DNA of 64,000 bases from Conexibacter stalactiti (GTDB lineage: Bacteria; Actinomycetota; Thermoleophilia; Solirubrobacterales; Solirubrobacteraceae), in the NCBI RefSeq assembly GCF_035967765.1, contig NZ_JAYWIT010000003.1. One strand, 5' to 3'. Positions 1-8,197 of the stretch are shown here, in pieces. The stretch's first letter is position 1; the number at the start of each line of letters is the position of its first letter. The notes under the pieces are model-generated. The model saw only the letters and a program-made list of their open reading frames with translations, did not search any database and was not told the origin of the DNA. The position numbers and the translations under genes are program-made.

Positions 1-390
1 TCCGGCTTCGCCAAGCTCGGGATGAGCGGTGACGGCGGCAGCTCGTGGGCGGTCACGCGGCTCGCCGGCGCACGCCGGGCGTGGGAGTTCCTCGTCGACG
101 GGCGGGTGCTGAGCGCGGCCGAGGCGGCCGAGTGGGGACTCGTCAGCCGCGTCGTCCCGGCGGCCGGCCTCGCCGCGGAGTCCGAGCGGACCGCGCGGCG
201 GCTGGCCGACGGGCCGACGCGCGCCTACGCCCATCTGCGCCGGCTGATCGCCGCCGCGAGCGGCAGCTCGTGGGCCGAGCAGCTCGACGCCGAGCGGCAG
301 GTGATGGCGGAGCTGGCGCTGACCGACGATGTGCGCGACGGGATCGCCGCGTTCCTCGCGCGGCGCGCACCCACGTTCAACGGGCGCTGA
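1..390 (+). CDS. enoyl-CoA hydratase/isomerase (C-terminal part, cut by window edge)
   Basis: The reading frame is open from base 1, so the start lies upstream of the window. The visible 129 residues match the C-terminal half of the crotonase superfamily: a helix with AAEAAEWGLVSRVVP (family pattern 'A..ALGLV..VV'), then the helical tail ending in DGIAAFLARRAP, the usual crotonase end 'EGI.AF..KR.P.F.G'. Crotonases hydrate or isomerise enoyl-CoA esters in the cytoplasm. The active-site half is outside the window, so the exact reaction is unknown. It faces the TetR gene convergently. At least six crotonase genes occur in the first 20 kb, which fits a CoA-dependent degradation region. Confidence 0.85.
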   Translation, partial: SGFAKLGMSGDGGSSWAVTRLAGARRAWEFLVDGRVLSAAEAAEWGLVSRVVPAAGLAAESERTARRLADGPTRAYAHLRRLIAAASGSSWAEQLDAERQVMAELALTDDVRDGIAAFLARRAPTFNGR

Positions 391-405
391 CCGCGGCGTC
401 CGCGT

Positions 406-1044
406 CTACGCGCCGGCGCGGACCGGCGCGTAGAGCGTGTTCCAGACGATCGCCGTGTAGGCGTCGACCTGGGTGCGCAGCTGGGCCGGTCTGAGGCCGC
501 GCAGGAAGACGTGGAAGGCGCGCTCGGCCATCCACGTGAGCCACTGCGCGGTCTCCGCCGCCGGCAGCTCCGGATCGATGAAGCCGGCCGCCTGGCCCTG
601 GCGGATGTGCTTGCGCAGGCTGGCGATGTTCGCGCCCATCATCGCCGTGACCAGCTCGCGGACGCTCGGGTCGTACTCGGCGGCGTCGTAGGTCGCGGCC
701 ATCAGCGGGGCATGCGGGTGGTAGACCTCGACCACTCTCGCGAGCGCCGCGCGCAGGTCCGCGCGCGAGGAGTCGCCGTCGATCTCCCACCAGCCCGCGA
801 CGGCCTCGGCGATCTCCGCCTCGATCTCGCCGAACCAAGCGCGCAGCAGGTCGCCCTTGTCCTCGAAGTAGACGTAGTACGTCGAGCGCGACATGCCGGC
901 CTCTTGGACCATCCGCTCGACGCTGATCTCGGTGAAGCTCTCGCCGTCGGCCAACAGGCGCTGGACGACGTCGAGGAGGCGGTCGCGGATGACCTCGCGC
1001 CGGGCGGCGCGTCTGCTCTGGGGCCTGCGGGTCGCGGACGGCAT
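406..1044 (-). CDS. TetR family transcriptional regulator
   Basis: A 212-residue protein with a basic N-terminus and a TetR helix-turn-helix at about residues 20-65 (EISVERMVQEAGMSRSTYYV, then YFEDKGDLL). The C-terminal all-helical half would bind a ligand, in this setting probably an acyl-CoA or pathway intermediate (inference). It lies 12 bases downstream of the acyl-CoA dehydrogenase gene on the same strand, so the two probably share a transcript. It is the only TetR-type regulator in the catabolic region and the best candidate for binding the TGTCCGNACA-like sites at 2235, 11627 and 20804. A partial copy (GACAGTCT) lies at 1051, just upstream of its own start. Confidence 0.9.
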   Translation of the reverse strand: MPSATRRPQSRRAARREVIRDRLLDVVQRLLADGESFTEISVERMVQEAGMSRSTYYVYFEDKGDLLRAWFGEIEAEIAEAVAGWWEIDGDSSRADLRAALARVVEVYHPHAPLMAATYDAAEYDPSVRELVTAMMGANIASLRKHIRQGQAAGFIDPELPAAETAQWLTWMAERAFHVFLRGLRPAQLRTQVDAYTAIVWNTLYAPVRAGA

Positions 1045-1056
1045 CGCCGCGACAGT

Positions 1057-2217
1057 CTAAAGACCGTACGTCTTGCCGATCACATCAAGCATGATCTCGT
1101 CGGCGCCGGCGCCGATGCGGTAGAGCCGCAGGTCGCGCATGATCCGCTCGACCGGGTACTCGCTCATGTAGCCCGCGCCGCCGTAGATCTGCACGCACTC
1201 GTCGGCGACCATCCAGGCGACCTGGGACGCTTTGAGCTTGCTCATCGAGATCTCGCGCACGTTGTACCTGCCGGCGGCGTAGTCGGCCGCGGTCGCGTAG
1301 ATCAGGCGTCGCGTCGCCTCCAGTTCCATCGCCATGCGCGCGAACTTGTGGCGGATCGCCTGGTGCTTGCCGAGCGGGCGGCCGAACGTCCGCCGCTCGA
1401 GCGCGTAGGCGAGCGTGAGGTCGAAGGCGCGCTGAGCGTACGCGAGGCAGCCGGCCGCGGCGATCGCGCGCTCGGCCTGCAGCTCCCACATGATCTGCTG
1501 GAAGCCGCGGCCGACCTCGCCGAGCACGGCCTCGGGGCCGACGCGCACGTCCTGCAGCGCGATCAACGCGGTGTCGGAGGCGTGCATCCCCATCTTGTGC
1601 AGCGGCTTCTCCAGCACCACCCCGGGCGTGTCCATCGGGATGAGGAAGGTCGTGAAGCCGTCGTAGCCGGCGTCGGGATCGGTCTTGACGACGGTCAGCA
1701 TCATGCCCGCGCGGTGGCCGTTGGTGATGTAGGTCTTGGCGCCGTTGATCACCCAGTCGTCGCCGTCGCGGACCGCGCGCGTCGTGATCGCGGAGACGTC
1801 GGAGCCGGCGTCGGGCTCGGTGATCCCGAGCGCGAAGATCGTCTCGCCCGCGATCCCGGCCGGCAGCCAGCGCTGCTTCTGCTGCTCGGTCCCGAACTCC
1901 AGCAGCGGCGGCATCACCATGTCGGTGTGGACCGAGAGTCCCATCAGCAGCCCGCCGGAGCCGCCGCGGGCGATCTCCTCGGCGAGCACGATGTTCGTGA
2001 AGTAGTCGCCGCCCTGGCCGCCGTACTGCTCCGGCATCGAGAGGCCGAGGAAGCCCAGCTCGCCCATCCGCCGCACGATCGCGTCGGGATAGGTCGTCTC
2101 CTCCCAGCCGGCGGTGTGCGGCGCGATCTCGCGCTCGACGAACGAGCGGATCGACTCGCGCAGCTGGTGGTGGACGTCGCTGAAGATCGACGTCGAGGGA
2201 TGCTCGAGGGTGCTCAT
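1057..2217 (-). CDS. acyl-CoA dehydrogenase
   Basis: An acyl-CoA dehydrogenase of 386 residues, the usual family length. It would oxidise an acyl-CoA to the 2-enoyl-CoA using FAD and pass electrons to ETF. Visible: the N-terminal helical domain, the middle-domain signature (ALGITEPDAGSD), ITNG, and the C-terminal flavin-binding helices (FGRPLGKHQAIRHKFARM, then VQIYGGAGYMSEYPVERIMR). The general base is likely the Glu of SEYPVER. I chose the ATG at 2217 (MSTLEHP); an in-frame ATG at 2232 would run into the operator region. It diverges from the 3-hydroxyacyl-CoA dehydrogenase gene and precedes the TetR gene. Confidence 0.93.
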   Translation of the reverse strand: MSTLEHPSTSIFSDVHHQLRESIRSFVEREIAPHTAGWEETTYPDAIVRRMGELGFLGLSMPEQYGGQGGDYFTNIVLAEEIARGGSGGLLMGLSVHTDMVMPPLLEFGTEQQKQRWLPAGIAGETIFALGITEPDAGSDVSAITTRAVRDGDDWVINGAKTYITNGHRAGMMLTVVKTDPDAGYDGFTTFLIPMDTPGVVLEKPLHKMGMHASDTALIALQDVRVGPEAVLGEVGRGFQQIMWELQAERAIAAAGCLAYAQRAFDLTLAYALERRTFGRPLGKHQAIRHKFARMAMELEATRRLIYATAADYAAGRYNVREISMSKLKASQVAWMVADECVQIYGGAGYMSEYPVERIMRDLRLYRIGAGADEIMLDVIGKTYGL

Positions 2218-2234
2218 CGATCGATCGTACATGA

Positions 2235-2249
2235 TGTCCGGACAGTCTG
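2235..2249. promoter_or_regulatory. operator TGTCCGGACA between divergent acyl-CoA dehydrogenase and 3-hydroxyacyl-CoA dehydrogenase genes
   Basis: TGTCCGGACA (2235-2244) is a perfect 10-bp palindrome in the 68-base gap between the two divergent starts. The run CCGGACAGTCTG (2238-2249) recurs exactly at 20794-20805 before the Rieske operon. The stretch GATCGTACAT next to the palindrome recurs beside the third site near 11640. Probable binding site of the local TetR regulator (inference). Confidence 0.65.
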
Positions 2250-2285
2250 ATCGAGCATGATGACCGATGCGATACCGTCGCCGCC

Positions 2286-3821
2286 ATGGCTATCCCGAGA
2301 ACGATCGGCGTCGTGGGCGCCGGCACGATGGGCGCCGGCATCGCCCAGCTCGCAGCGCAGGCCGGTGCCCGCACGCTCCTCCACGATCCCGTCCCGCAGG
2401 CGCTCGAACGCGGCCTGGCGACCGTCGCCGCCGGCCTCGACCGGCAGGTCTCCAGAGGCCGGCTGAGCGCCGCCGACGCGGCGGCGATCCGCGCGCGGGT
2501 CGAGCCGGCGGCCGCGCTGGAGCAGCTCGCGCCGTGCGGGCTCGTGATCGAGGCGGCGCCCGAGCGGCTCGACCTCAAGCTCGACCTGTTCGAGCGGCTC
2601 GCGGAGATCGCCGCGCCCGACTGCGTCTTCGCGACCAACACCTCGTCGTTGTCGGTCGCCGAGATCGCCGCCGGGGTGCCGCGGCCCGCGCGCGTCGTGG
2701 GCCTGCACTTCTTCAACCCGGCGCCGGTGATGAAGCTCGCGGAGGTCGTGCCCGGCGTCGCGACCGCGCCGGAGGTCGTCGCGACGGCGCGCGCGCTCGG
2801 CGAGGCGATGGGCAAGCGCGTGATCGACGCCGCCGACGTCGCCGGCTTCCTCGTCAACCGCGTCAACCGCCCCTTCTTCCTCGAGGCGCTGCGGGTCGTG
2901 CAGGATGGCCAGGCGACGGTCGAGCAGGTCGACCGGATCGTGCGGATGGGCGGCGGCTTCCGCATGGGCCCGTTCGAGCTGATGGACCTGATCGGGATCG
3001 AGACCAACCATGCGGTCGCGGAGGGCTTCTACCGTCAGACGCTGGAGCCGCGCTACCGGCCCTCGCCGCTCGCGGCGCGGATGGTCGCGGCCGGGCGCCT
3101 TGGTCGCAAGACGGGGCAGGGCTGGTATCGCTACGACGGCGGCGGGTCTGGGCGCCCGGCCGATCCCGAGCCGCCCGCTGCCGGTGGCGGCGGCGGGCGT
3201 TCGCTGACGATCGCGGGCGAGGGCCCGGCGCTCGACGCGCTGCGCGAGGCCGCGCGCGGCGCCGGCTGGGACGTGGGCGAGCACGCCGAGCCGTATCTGG
3301 CGATCGGCGACACGGCGCGTGGCAGCGACGGCGGAGTCGGCGGTACGGCCGGGCCGCGCGCGCTCTTCCTCGCCGGCGCCTCGCTGCACCTCACTGACCC
3401 GCGGGCCGCCGGCATCCACCTGCTCGCGCCGTTCGAGGGCGCGCGGCTCGTCGAGCTGACGCGCACGCCGCGCACCGACCCGCTCGCCGCCGAGCGGACG
3501 GAGGAGCTGGTGCGCACGCTCGGCCGCGTGCCCGAATGGGTCGGCGACGGCCCGGGCCTCGTGCTCGGCCGGATCGTCGCCCAGCTCGTCAACGAGGCCG
3601 CCTTCCTGATCGGCGAGGGCAACGGCACGCCCGCCGACGTCGACGCCGGCATGGAGCTGGGCGTCAACCACCCGCGCGGCCCGGTCGCGTGGTCCGCCGC
3701 GCTGGGGCTGCCGCACGTGCTGGCGATCCTCGATGGGCTCTGGAGCGAGCTGCGCGAGGAGCGCTACCGCGCGGCGCCGCTGCTGGGCCGGCGGGCGGCG
3801 CTCGGAGACGGGCTCGACTGA
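2286..3821 (+). CDS. 3-hydroxyacyl-CoA dehydrogenase, two-domain (PaaH/PaaC-like)
   Basis: A 511-residue NAD-dependent 3-hydroxyacyl-CoA dehydrogenase, the step that yields the 3-ketoacyl-CoA for thiolysis. The N-terminal Rossmann fold shows GVVGAGTMGAGIAQLAAQAG (residues 7-26), then NTSSLSV, GLHFFNPAPVMKLAEVV (catalytic His in this block) and NRVNRPFFLEA. The first C-terminal domain holds GGGFRMGPFELMDLIGI. A second 3HCDH C-terminal domain closes the protein (GNGTPADVDAGMELGVNHP). This double arrangement is typical of the PaaH/PaaC subgroup from phenylacetate pathways, but the substrate is not proven. A glycine-rich linker at about residues 280-310 joins the parts. Confidence 0.92.
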   Translation: MAIPRTIGVVGAGTMGAGIAQLAAQAGARTLLHDPVPQALERGLATVAAGLDRQVSRGRLSAADAAAIRARVEPAAALEQLAPCGLVIEAAPERLDLKLDLFERLAEIAAPDCVFATNTSSLSVAEIAAGVPRPARVVGLHFFNPAPVMKLAEVVPGVATAPEVVATARALGEAMGKRVIDAADVAGFLVNRVNRPFFLEALRVVQDGQATVEQVDRIVRMGGGFRMGPFELMDLIGIETNHAVAEGFYRQTLEPRYRPSPLAARMVAAGRLGRKTGQGWYRYDGGGSGRPADPEPPAAGGGGGRSLTIAGEGPALDALREAARGAGWDVGEHAEPYLAIGDTARGSDGGVGGTAGPRALFLAGASLHLTDPRAAGIHLLAPFEGARLVELTRTPRTDPLAAERTEELVRTLGRVPEWVGDGPGLVLGRIVAQLVNEAAFLIGEGNGTPADVDAGMELGVNHPRGPVAWSAALGLPHVLAILDGLWSELREERYRAAPLLGRRAALGDGLD

Positions 3822-3838
3822 GGCGGGAGTCGCACCTC

Positions 3839-3860
3839 GGCCGGCCGCGAGTGGCCGGCC
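3839..3860 (+). terminator. GC hairpin after the 3-hydroxyacyl-CoA dehydrogenase gene
   Basis: GGCCGGCC at 3839-3846 and again at 3853-3860 pair across the loop GCGAGT, 18 bases after the stop codon. No T-run follows, which is common for terminators in high-GC actinobacteria. Confidence 0.5.
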
Positions 3861-3871
3861 GGGCTGGCGGG

Positions 3872-3909
3872 CGGGCTCACAACCTGAAGTCGCGGGTTCG
3901 AATTCCGCC
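3872..3909 (+). other. tRNA-like 3' fragment (possible attachment-site remnant)
   Basis: An anticodon-arm-like stretch (CGGG-CTCACAA-CCTG) is followed by a T arm: GCGGG, loop TTCGAAT, then TCCGC (five pairs, one G-T). Spacing and order match the 3' half of an elongator tRNA such as tRNA-Met or tRNA-Val; the loop would read CAC. No D arm or matching acceptor strand precedes it, so it is not a working tRNA. tRNA 3' ends are copied at attachment sites of integrating elements, and accessory DNA begins here, so a relic att site is plausible. Confidence 0.5.
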
Positions 3910-4295
3910 TTGTAGACGGACCTGCGACGCGGGTGTGCGCTTCGGTCTGCTTCTCGTCGCGGCCGGACGCGACGATTGTCAGCTTGGCGTTGGCATTGCA
4001 ACGTGTGCTTCGATGATGGCCCGGCTTGCGGAGCCCGCCCGCCGTCCCTGGTGGCAGGAATACCGCGAGCGCCACGGCGAGCCCTGCGTCCCCGTGCCGG
4101 ATCGAAGGCGGATAAGCCCCGCACGGGAAGAGCCGCCTTCGCGTGACGCCACATGCGCAAGGGATCCAGGTGATCTCGTGTCGGACGGGGTTGGGCGATT
4201 GACGATCGTGTTCGTGGGCTCCGTGCGCTCCCGCTTGGCGGGCGGTTTGCGGTCCGTGAGATGCTCGATCGCAACTCGGAGTATTGGAGGAGCGC
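3910..4295. other. non-coding stretch of lower GC, no gene recognised
   Basis: About 390 bases between the tRNA-like remnant and the SpoIIAA-like gene. Base composition looks visibly less GC-rich than the flanks and open frames show no recognisable domain. It is best read as degraded accessory DNA. Confidence 0.4.
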
Positions 4296-4676
4296 ATGCT
4301 GCGACGGATGGACGACATGCCGGCTGGCACGATCGGCTTCCAGGCGATCGGCGAGGTCGAGGACGATGATTGGGAGGATGTCGTCGAGCCACTGTTGCGG
4401 CGGCGGATCGCTGAGGGCGAGACGGTTCGGCTTCTCTATCTCCTTGGGCCGGAAGCGACTGAGGTAGAGAGCGACGCCATCTGGGCTGACGCTGGCTTCC
4501 GGGCCGGTCATGCCGGAGCGTTCGAGCGCGTGGCGATCGTGGCCGACGAGTCGTGGGTCAAGCCGGCGATCAAGGCCTGGTCGGTCCTCATGCCCGGCAA
4601 GGCACGGGCCTTCGCGGTCCACGATCTGCCTGCTGCCAAGTCGTGGCTGGCGGACGAGCACGAGAGAGCAGTTTGA
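4296..4676 (+). CDS. SpoIIAA-like (STAS/SEC14-type) protein
   Basis: A 126-residue protein resembling the SpoIIAA-like family (PF11964 type, assigned from memory): an N-terminal strand with GTIGFQAIGEVEDDDWEDVV, a central strand LLYLLG, then DAGFRAGHAGAFERVAIVAD and a C-terminal helix after KARAFAVHDLPAAKSWLAD. Such proteins have a STAS-like fold; their cellular role is poorly defined. The ATG at 4296 is chosen because GGAGG (4286-4290) sits at the right distance; an upstream in-frame TTG at 4284 overlaps that ribosome site. It stands alone inside accessory DNA. Confidence 0.75.
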   Translation: MLRRMDDMPAGTIGFQAIGEVEDDDWEDVVEPLLRRRIAEGETVRLLYLLGPEATEVESDAIWADAGFRAGHAGAFERVAIVADESWVKPAIKAWSVLMPGKARAFAVHDLPAAKSWLADEHERAV

Positions 4677-5016
4677 GGCAATCCGACGCCGTCCACATGG
4701 TCCGATGCTGGAGGCGGGACTGCCCAGGCTCCAGCGGCGGCCCTCCTCGGCGAGCCGGGTGCGCGCACCTCGGCGGCGGTGGTGGATGCGCCCTTGGCGC
4801 TGGCGTTGTTCGCCGTCGACCTGATGCTCATCAACGGCCTCGCCGTCCACGGCGGCCCAGTGACCAGAAGGTCTGAACTGCGGGCCATTGCACTAAAAAT
4901 CCTACCTACTTTCGAGGTGCGGGTTGCGCCTCACGTTCGCGACAACTACTTGAGTGGGTAAAAGCCGACCGGAAGGCGGACGTTCGGCGTGGGTGCTGTC
5001 GTGAACGGAGGCGCGG
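4677..5016. other. intergenic, relatively AT-rich, no convincing gene
   Basis: Holds the leader of the secreted protein starting at 5017, with GGAGG just before its ATG. The segment around 4890-4970 (for example CACTAAAAATCC) is the most AT-rich patch of the neighbourhood. A 60-codon open frame at 4779-4961 looks like chance. Confidence 0.4.
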
Positions 5017-7290
5017 ATGGGGGCGGTTGGACGGTGGGGGACGTTTGGCATCGTGTTGGGGATCACGACCGTGCTGCTGGCAGGTGGCGTGCCGGCGGGC
5101 GCGCAGCAGATCTCGCAGGACGAGCCGGACGGCAGAGGGACCGACGTGTTCGTGACGCTCGCGGCGCGGGAGTGTCACGAGTACGCCGACATCCGCGCGA
5201 ACCTCGCGCGCAACAACATCATGGAGTCGCTGAGAGACCTCGGCGAGGACACGCTCTACAGCTCCGGCGATCAGGTCGATCCGCGCACCGAGCAGCAGGG
5301 GCAGCCGGACTGCCGGCCGCTGGTCGGCTGGAGCTTCACCTTCGGCTCCAGCTACCAGACCAGAGCGGTGACGGGCGTCTGGGGCGCGCTGTCGAAGGTC
5401 TTGAACCCGGACGCGACGAGAGTCGTCACGCACGGGACGGTGCCGGCGCGCGACTACCAGGGCGAGCGGGTGCAGGGCAGACACATCGACGGCGCGACGA
5501 CGATCGAGCTGAGCAGCGACCAGGTCTCGCGCGCCGGTCGCAACGCGCTCTGGCTGCAGGGCGGTGAGCCGGAGGATCCGGTCCTCTACCAGGATCCGAG
5601 ATTCGCGGGCAGATATGGCTTCGGTGCGCTGCGCTGCGCGATCGACGACCTCAACGGCGACAACGTCGAGACGGTCCAGTTCCCCTCCGGCGTGCGGCAC
5701 GTCTTCTGTTACGCCTACTACGTCACGCCGCCGCCGAGCAGCGGCACGATCGTGATCCGCAAGCAGGTCGAGGGCGAGAACGCGACGAGCGAGACGTTCG
5801 GCTTCGGCGGCAACGTCTCCTACAACCCGGACGGCGCCTTCGAACTGACCGCCGGCCCCGGCGCGCCGGCGAGCGAGACCTTCTACCGCGCCGAGACCGG
5901 GCTGGGCGAGGCGCCGTGGACGGTCAACGAGCAGGTGCCCGCCGGCTGGTTGCTGACGAGAATCGACTGCACCTCGGCGGCGAGCACGGTCACGACCGAT
6001 CTCGCCGCCGGGAGCGCCGCGATCGCACTCGCGGCAGGTGACACCGTCACGTGCACTTACGTCAACCGGCCGAGACCGACGAGAGCGGTCGTGATCGTGC
6101 GCAAGGTCACCGAGGGCGGCACTGGCAGATTCCGCCTGACGCTGCGCGACGCGGACGGCGACGCGGTCGCGACACGCAGGCTCCGCACGACGCTCGAAGG
6201 GGTTGCTGCGGCCGGCGACCCGATCACGGTCGAGCCCGGCAGATACCACCTGACCGAGCGGCTGCCGCGCAGCCGGCTCGGCATCTGGAGACGCATCGGC
6301 GCCACCTGCAACGCGCAGGACTTCGGTGCCGAGAGAGACATCGTCGGCGTCGTCACCGAGGCGAGCGGGACGGTCTGCACGATCGTCAACCGGCTCGAGA
6401 AGCCGGGCCGGATCACCCTCAGAAAGGTCACCTACGGTGGCACCGGCACGGCCGCGTTCGTCGTCTCCCCGCTCGCCGACGCGACCGTCCAACGGCGCCA
6501 GCGCGCGACGACGGCCAGAACAGGCACGGTCGTCCGCGCCCGCGGCCAGTCGCTGCGCCAGCTGCCGTTCGGTCGCTACACGATCCAGGAGTCGAACGCG
6601 ACGCCGCAGGACGACGGCGACTGGAAGCTGCTCGCGGTCATCTGCGACGGCCGCTTGACGCCGTTCGAGCAGGGTCGCGCGGTCGTGCGGCTGACACCCG
6701 CGGATCCGGCCGTCGACTGCCGCTTCGTCAACGTCCGCACGCTGCCGCCAGGCCCCGACCCAGGCCCCGACCCAGGCCCAGGCCCCGACCCAGGCCCAGG
6801 CCCAGGCCCAGACCCCGATCCGTACGATCCGCCCGGTCCCGATCCGGTTCCCGGCGGCGACGCGCCGGACGTGACGGTCGTCAAGCGGCTCGTCTCCACG
6901 ACGCCCGGTGCGACGCCGATCGACACGTGGCGGATCACGGTCGCCAACGACGGCAGAGCATCGGCCGGGAACGTCGTCGTCGGCGACCAGACTCTCGGCG
7001 CGGCCACGTTCCTGAGAGCGCGCGCCGCCGCCGGCGACTGCAGAGTCGACCAGCGCGTTCTGTACTGCTCAATCGACGGTCTGCGGCCGGGTGCGACGAC
7101 GACGGTCACCGTGCAGGTCCGCCGCGATGGCCTGGGCAGCTGGACCAACGTCGCGGCGGTCGGTTCCGGCACCCCCGACGCGGACGTCGCCGACAACATC
7201 GCGCAGGTGCATGTGAGAGGGATCAGCCGCTCTGAGATCGGCCCGTGCGCGACGACCGCGGGCGAAGCGACCGCGAGAGCGGCCTGCTGA
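5017..7290 (+). CDS. large secreted protein with DUF5979-like and DUF11-like domains
   Basis: A 757-residue exported protein. Residues 1-31 form a signal peptide (GIVLGITTVLLAGGVPAGAQ, AGA cleavage motif). After an N-terminal region of unknown type come three or four related beta domains starting with patterns such as GTIVIRKQVEG, AVVIVRKVTEGG and GRITLRKVTYGGTG, each ending in C..VN, as in DUF5979/SpaA-like repeats. A Pro-Gly-Asp linker follows (about 575-620), then a DUF11-like domain (DVTVVKRL, ending NVAAVGSGTPDADVADN). There is no sortase motif or C-terminal membrane helix, so it is probably released or loosely wall-bound. Arginine is mostly AGA. The function is unknown; a surface or adhesive role is a guess. 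Confidence 0.8.
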   Translation: MGAVGRWGTFGIVLGITTVLLAGGVPAGAQQISQDEPDGRGTDVFVTLAARECHEYADIRANLARNNIMESLRDLGEDTLYSSGDQVDPRTEQQGQPDCRPLVGWSFTFGSSYQTRAVTGVWGALSKVLNPDATRVVTHGTVPARDYQGERVQGRHIDGATTIELSSDQVSRAGRNALWLQGGEPEDPVLYQDPRFAGRYGFGALRCAIDDLNGDNVETVQFPSGVRHVFCYAYYVTPPPSSGTIVIRKQVEGENATSETFGFGGNVSYNPDGAFELTAGPGAPASETFYRAETGLGEAPWTVNEQVPAGWLLTRIDCTSAASTVTTDLAAGSAAIALAAGDTVTCTYVNRPRPTRAVVIVRKVTEGGTGRFRLTLRDADGDAVATRRLRTTLEGVAAAGDPITVEPGRYHLTERLPRSRLGIWRRIGATCNAQDFGAERDIVGVVTEASGTVCTIVNRLEKPGRITLRKVTYGGTGTAAFVVSPLADATVQRRQRATTARTGTVVRARGQSLRQLPFGRYTIQESNATPQDDGDWKLLAVICDGRLTPFEQGRAVVRLTPADPAVDCRFVNVRTLPPGPDPGPDPGPGPDPGPGPGPDPDPYDPPGPDPVPGGDAPDVTVVKRLVSTTPGATPIDTWRITVANDGRASAGNVVVGDQTLGAATFLRARAAAGDCRVDQRVLYCSIDGLRPGATTTVTVQVRRDGLGSWTNVAAVGSGTPDADVADNIAQVHVRGISRSEIGPCATTAGEATARAAC
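6748..6825 (+). repeat. CCAGGCCCCGA-type tandem repeat encoding a Pro-Gly-Pro-Asp linker
   Basis: Short units built from CCAGGC and CCCGAC repeat about ten times in frame, giving a PGPDPGPDPGPG-type linker. The CCA proline codon is uncommon in neighbouring genes, which suggests expansion by slippage rather than codon selection. Confidence 0.8.
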
Positions 7291-7402
7291 CAGGCCGTCG
7301 CCGTAGAAGAGCGCGATGATCGCGATTCGCCGCCAGGGACCTGGGTCCCCTGGCCGTGGCTCCACGCCACCTCAGGGCAGTCCCCGCACCTCGACCATCC
7401 GG

Positions 7403-7420
7403 TATCCCCGGTCGGGGATA
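7403..7420. promoter_or_regulatory. 18-bp palindrome TATCCCCG-GT-CGGGGATA
   Basis: Two perfect 8-base arms separated by GT. Its size and symmetry suit a dimeric repressor site rather than a terminator. The bound protein is unknown. Confidence 0.4.
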
Positions 7421-7449
7421 TGCGTCAAGAACCCGCCCCCGCATTACAT

Positions 7450-7478
7450 CGAAGGCCCCTGCGAAAACCGGGCCTTCG
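7450..7478. terminator. hairpin CGAAGGCCC ... GGGCCTTCG
   Basis: A 9-base perfect stem (7450-7458 with 7470-7478) with an 11-base loop, followed by GCGTTTGT. It probably ends transcription from the secreted-protein gene. Confidence 0.5.
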
Positions 7479-7651
7479 GCGTTTGTGGGTCGATCTTGGC
7501 AGCTCGGTCCGGCGGCGGGAGTACCAGCCGGGAGTGCCACTCGCCACGTCAGTGAGTCGGCTGGCATGCGGCGGAGTCGTCGTGGTGCGGCACCCTGGGC
7601 GCGCCGATCCACCCTGTACGAGGCGTAACGGGGCGTGTACCCTTGGGGCAC

Positions 7652-7903
7652 ATGGCTAGCCGGATCAACGTCTCGCTCGATCCCGAGTACTCCGAGAAGC
7701 TGTCGCAGCTCGCTGCGCGGATGCACGTGCAGGAGGGGACGCTCGCCAAGTCGCTCCTCTCGACCGCGTTGGACGGCGCTGACCCTGACGCAGCGCACAT
7801 CGTCCGGCTGCTCGACGGCATTCCCGGCGCCTACGAGCGCGCGCAAGAGGGGATCGAACAGGCTCGCCGCGGCGAAGGCGTCTCGCTCGACGACCTCGCG
7901 TAG
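7652..7903 (+). CDS. antitoxin of a type II toxin-antitoxin system
   Basis: An 83-residue protein with an N-terminal strand MASRINVSLDPEYSEKL typical of ribbon-helix-helix antitoxins, followed by a helical tail ending GIEQARRGEGVSLDDLA, a common C-terminus in antitoxins paired with RelE/ParE toxins. It would bind its toxin and repress its own promoter. The ATG at 7652 fits the RHH start; a TTG at 7643 adds three residues. The stop is 3 bases before the toxin start, so the two are co-translated. Confidence 0.8.
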   Translation: MASRINVSLDPEYSEKLSQLAARMHVQEGTLAKSLLSTALDGADPDAAHIVRLLDGIPGAYERAQEGIEQARRGEGVSLDDLA

Positions 7904-7906
7904 CCG

Positions 7907-8197
7907 TTGCCGCGCGTCATCGTCACCCCGCGCGCGGTCGCGGATCTGGCCGAGCTGACCGAAGTGCTCGGATTGCCCGCGAACGCGCTGCGGCGGGTGC
8001 AGGCCTCTCTGCGCATCCTGGAGCGCTTCCCTCTCGCCGGGCGAGCGCTGGCCGGGCGCTGGCAGGGGACACGGTTTCTGATCGGCCCGTGGCCGTGGCT
8101 GATCATCATCTACGTCCATGACGCGGACGACGATGCCGTCTACGTCGTCGCGGCGCACGACGGACGCAGCTCGTCGTCGGCGACCGGATCGCGCTGA
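7907..8197 (+). CDS. RelE/ParE family toxin
   Basis: A 96-residue protein beginning at TTG (MPRVIVTPRAVADLAEL), with the ParE/RelE layout: first strand, two helices (NALRRVQASLRILERFPLAG), then RFLIGPWPWLIIIYVHDADD and the last strand VYVVAAHDGR. RelE members cleave mRNA at the ribosome and ParE members poison gyrase; the sequence does not decide which. It directly follows the antitoxin gene in the same operon inside accessory DNA. Confidence 0.82.
   Translation: MPRVIVTPRAVADLAELTEVLGLPANALRRVQASLRILERFPLAGRALAGRWQGTRFLIGPWPWLIIIYVHDADDDAVYVVAAHDGRSSSSATGSR

Larger units (their letters stand above)
7291..7651. other. intergenic region upstream of the toxin-antitoxin genes
   Basis: About 360 bases without a convincing gene. 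It contains a palindrome at 7403-7420, a hairpin at 7450-7478, and before the antitoxin start a possible -10 box TACCCT (7639-7644) only a few bases from the ATG, which would give a nearly leaderless mRNA. Confidence 0.5.

Noticed and set aside
511..2250. 579-codon open frame antisense to the TetR and acyl-CoA dehydrogenase genes
   Set aside because: Arg/His/Ala-rich composition without domains; a typical GC-driven shadow of real genes on the other strand.
3872..3909. complete tRNA gene
   Set aside because: Only the anticodon arm and T arm are visible; no D arm, no matching 7-base acceptor strand.
4779..4961. 60-residue open frame with a hydrophobic start
   Set aside because: No ribosome site, no family, and it ends in an AT-rich gap; probably chance.
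6748..6825. CRISPR-like array
   Set aside because: Units are 6-11 bases, in frame inside a coding region and without spacers; it encodes a Pro-Gly-Asp linker.
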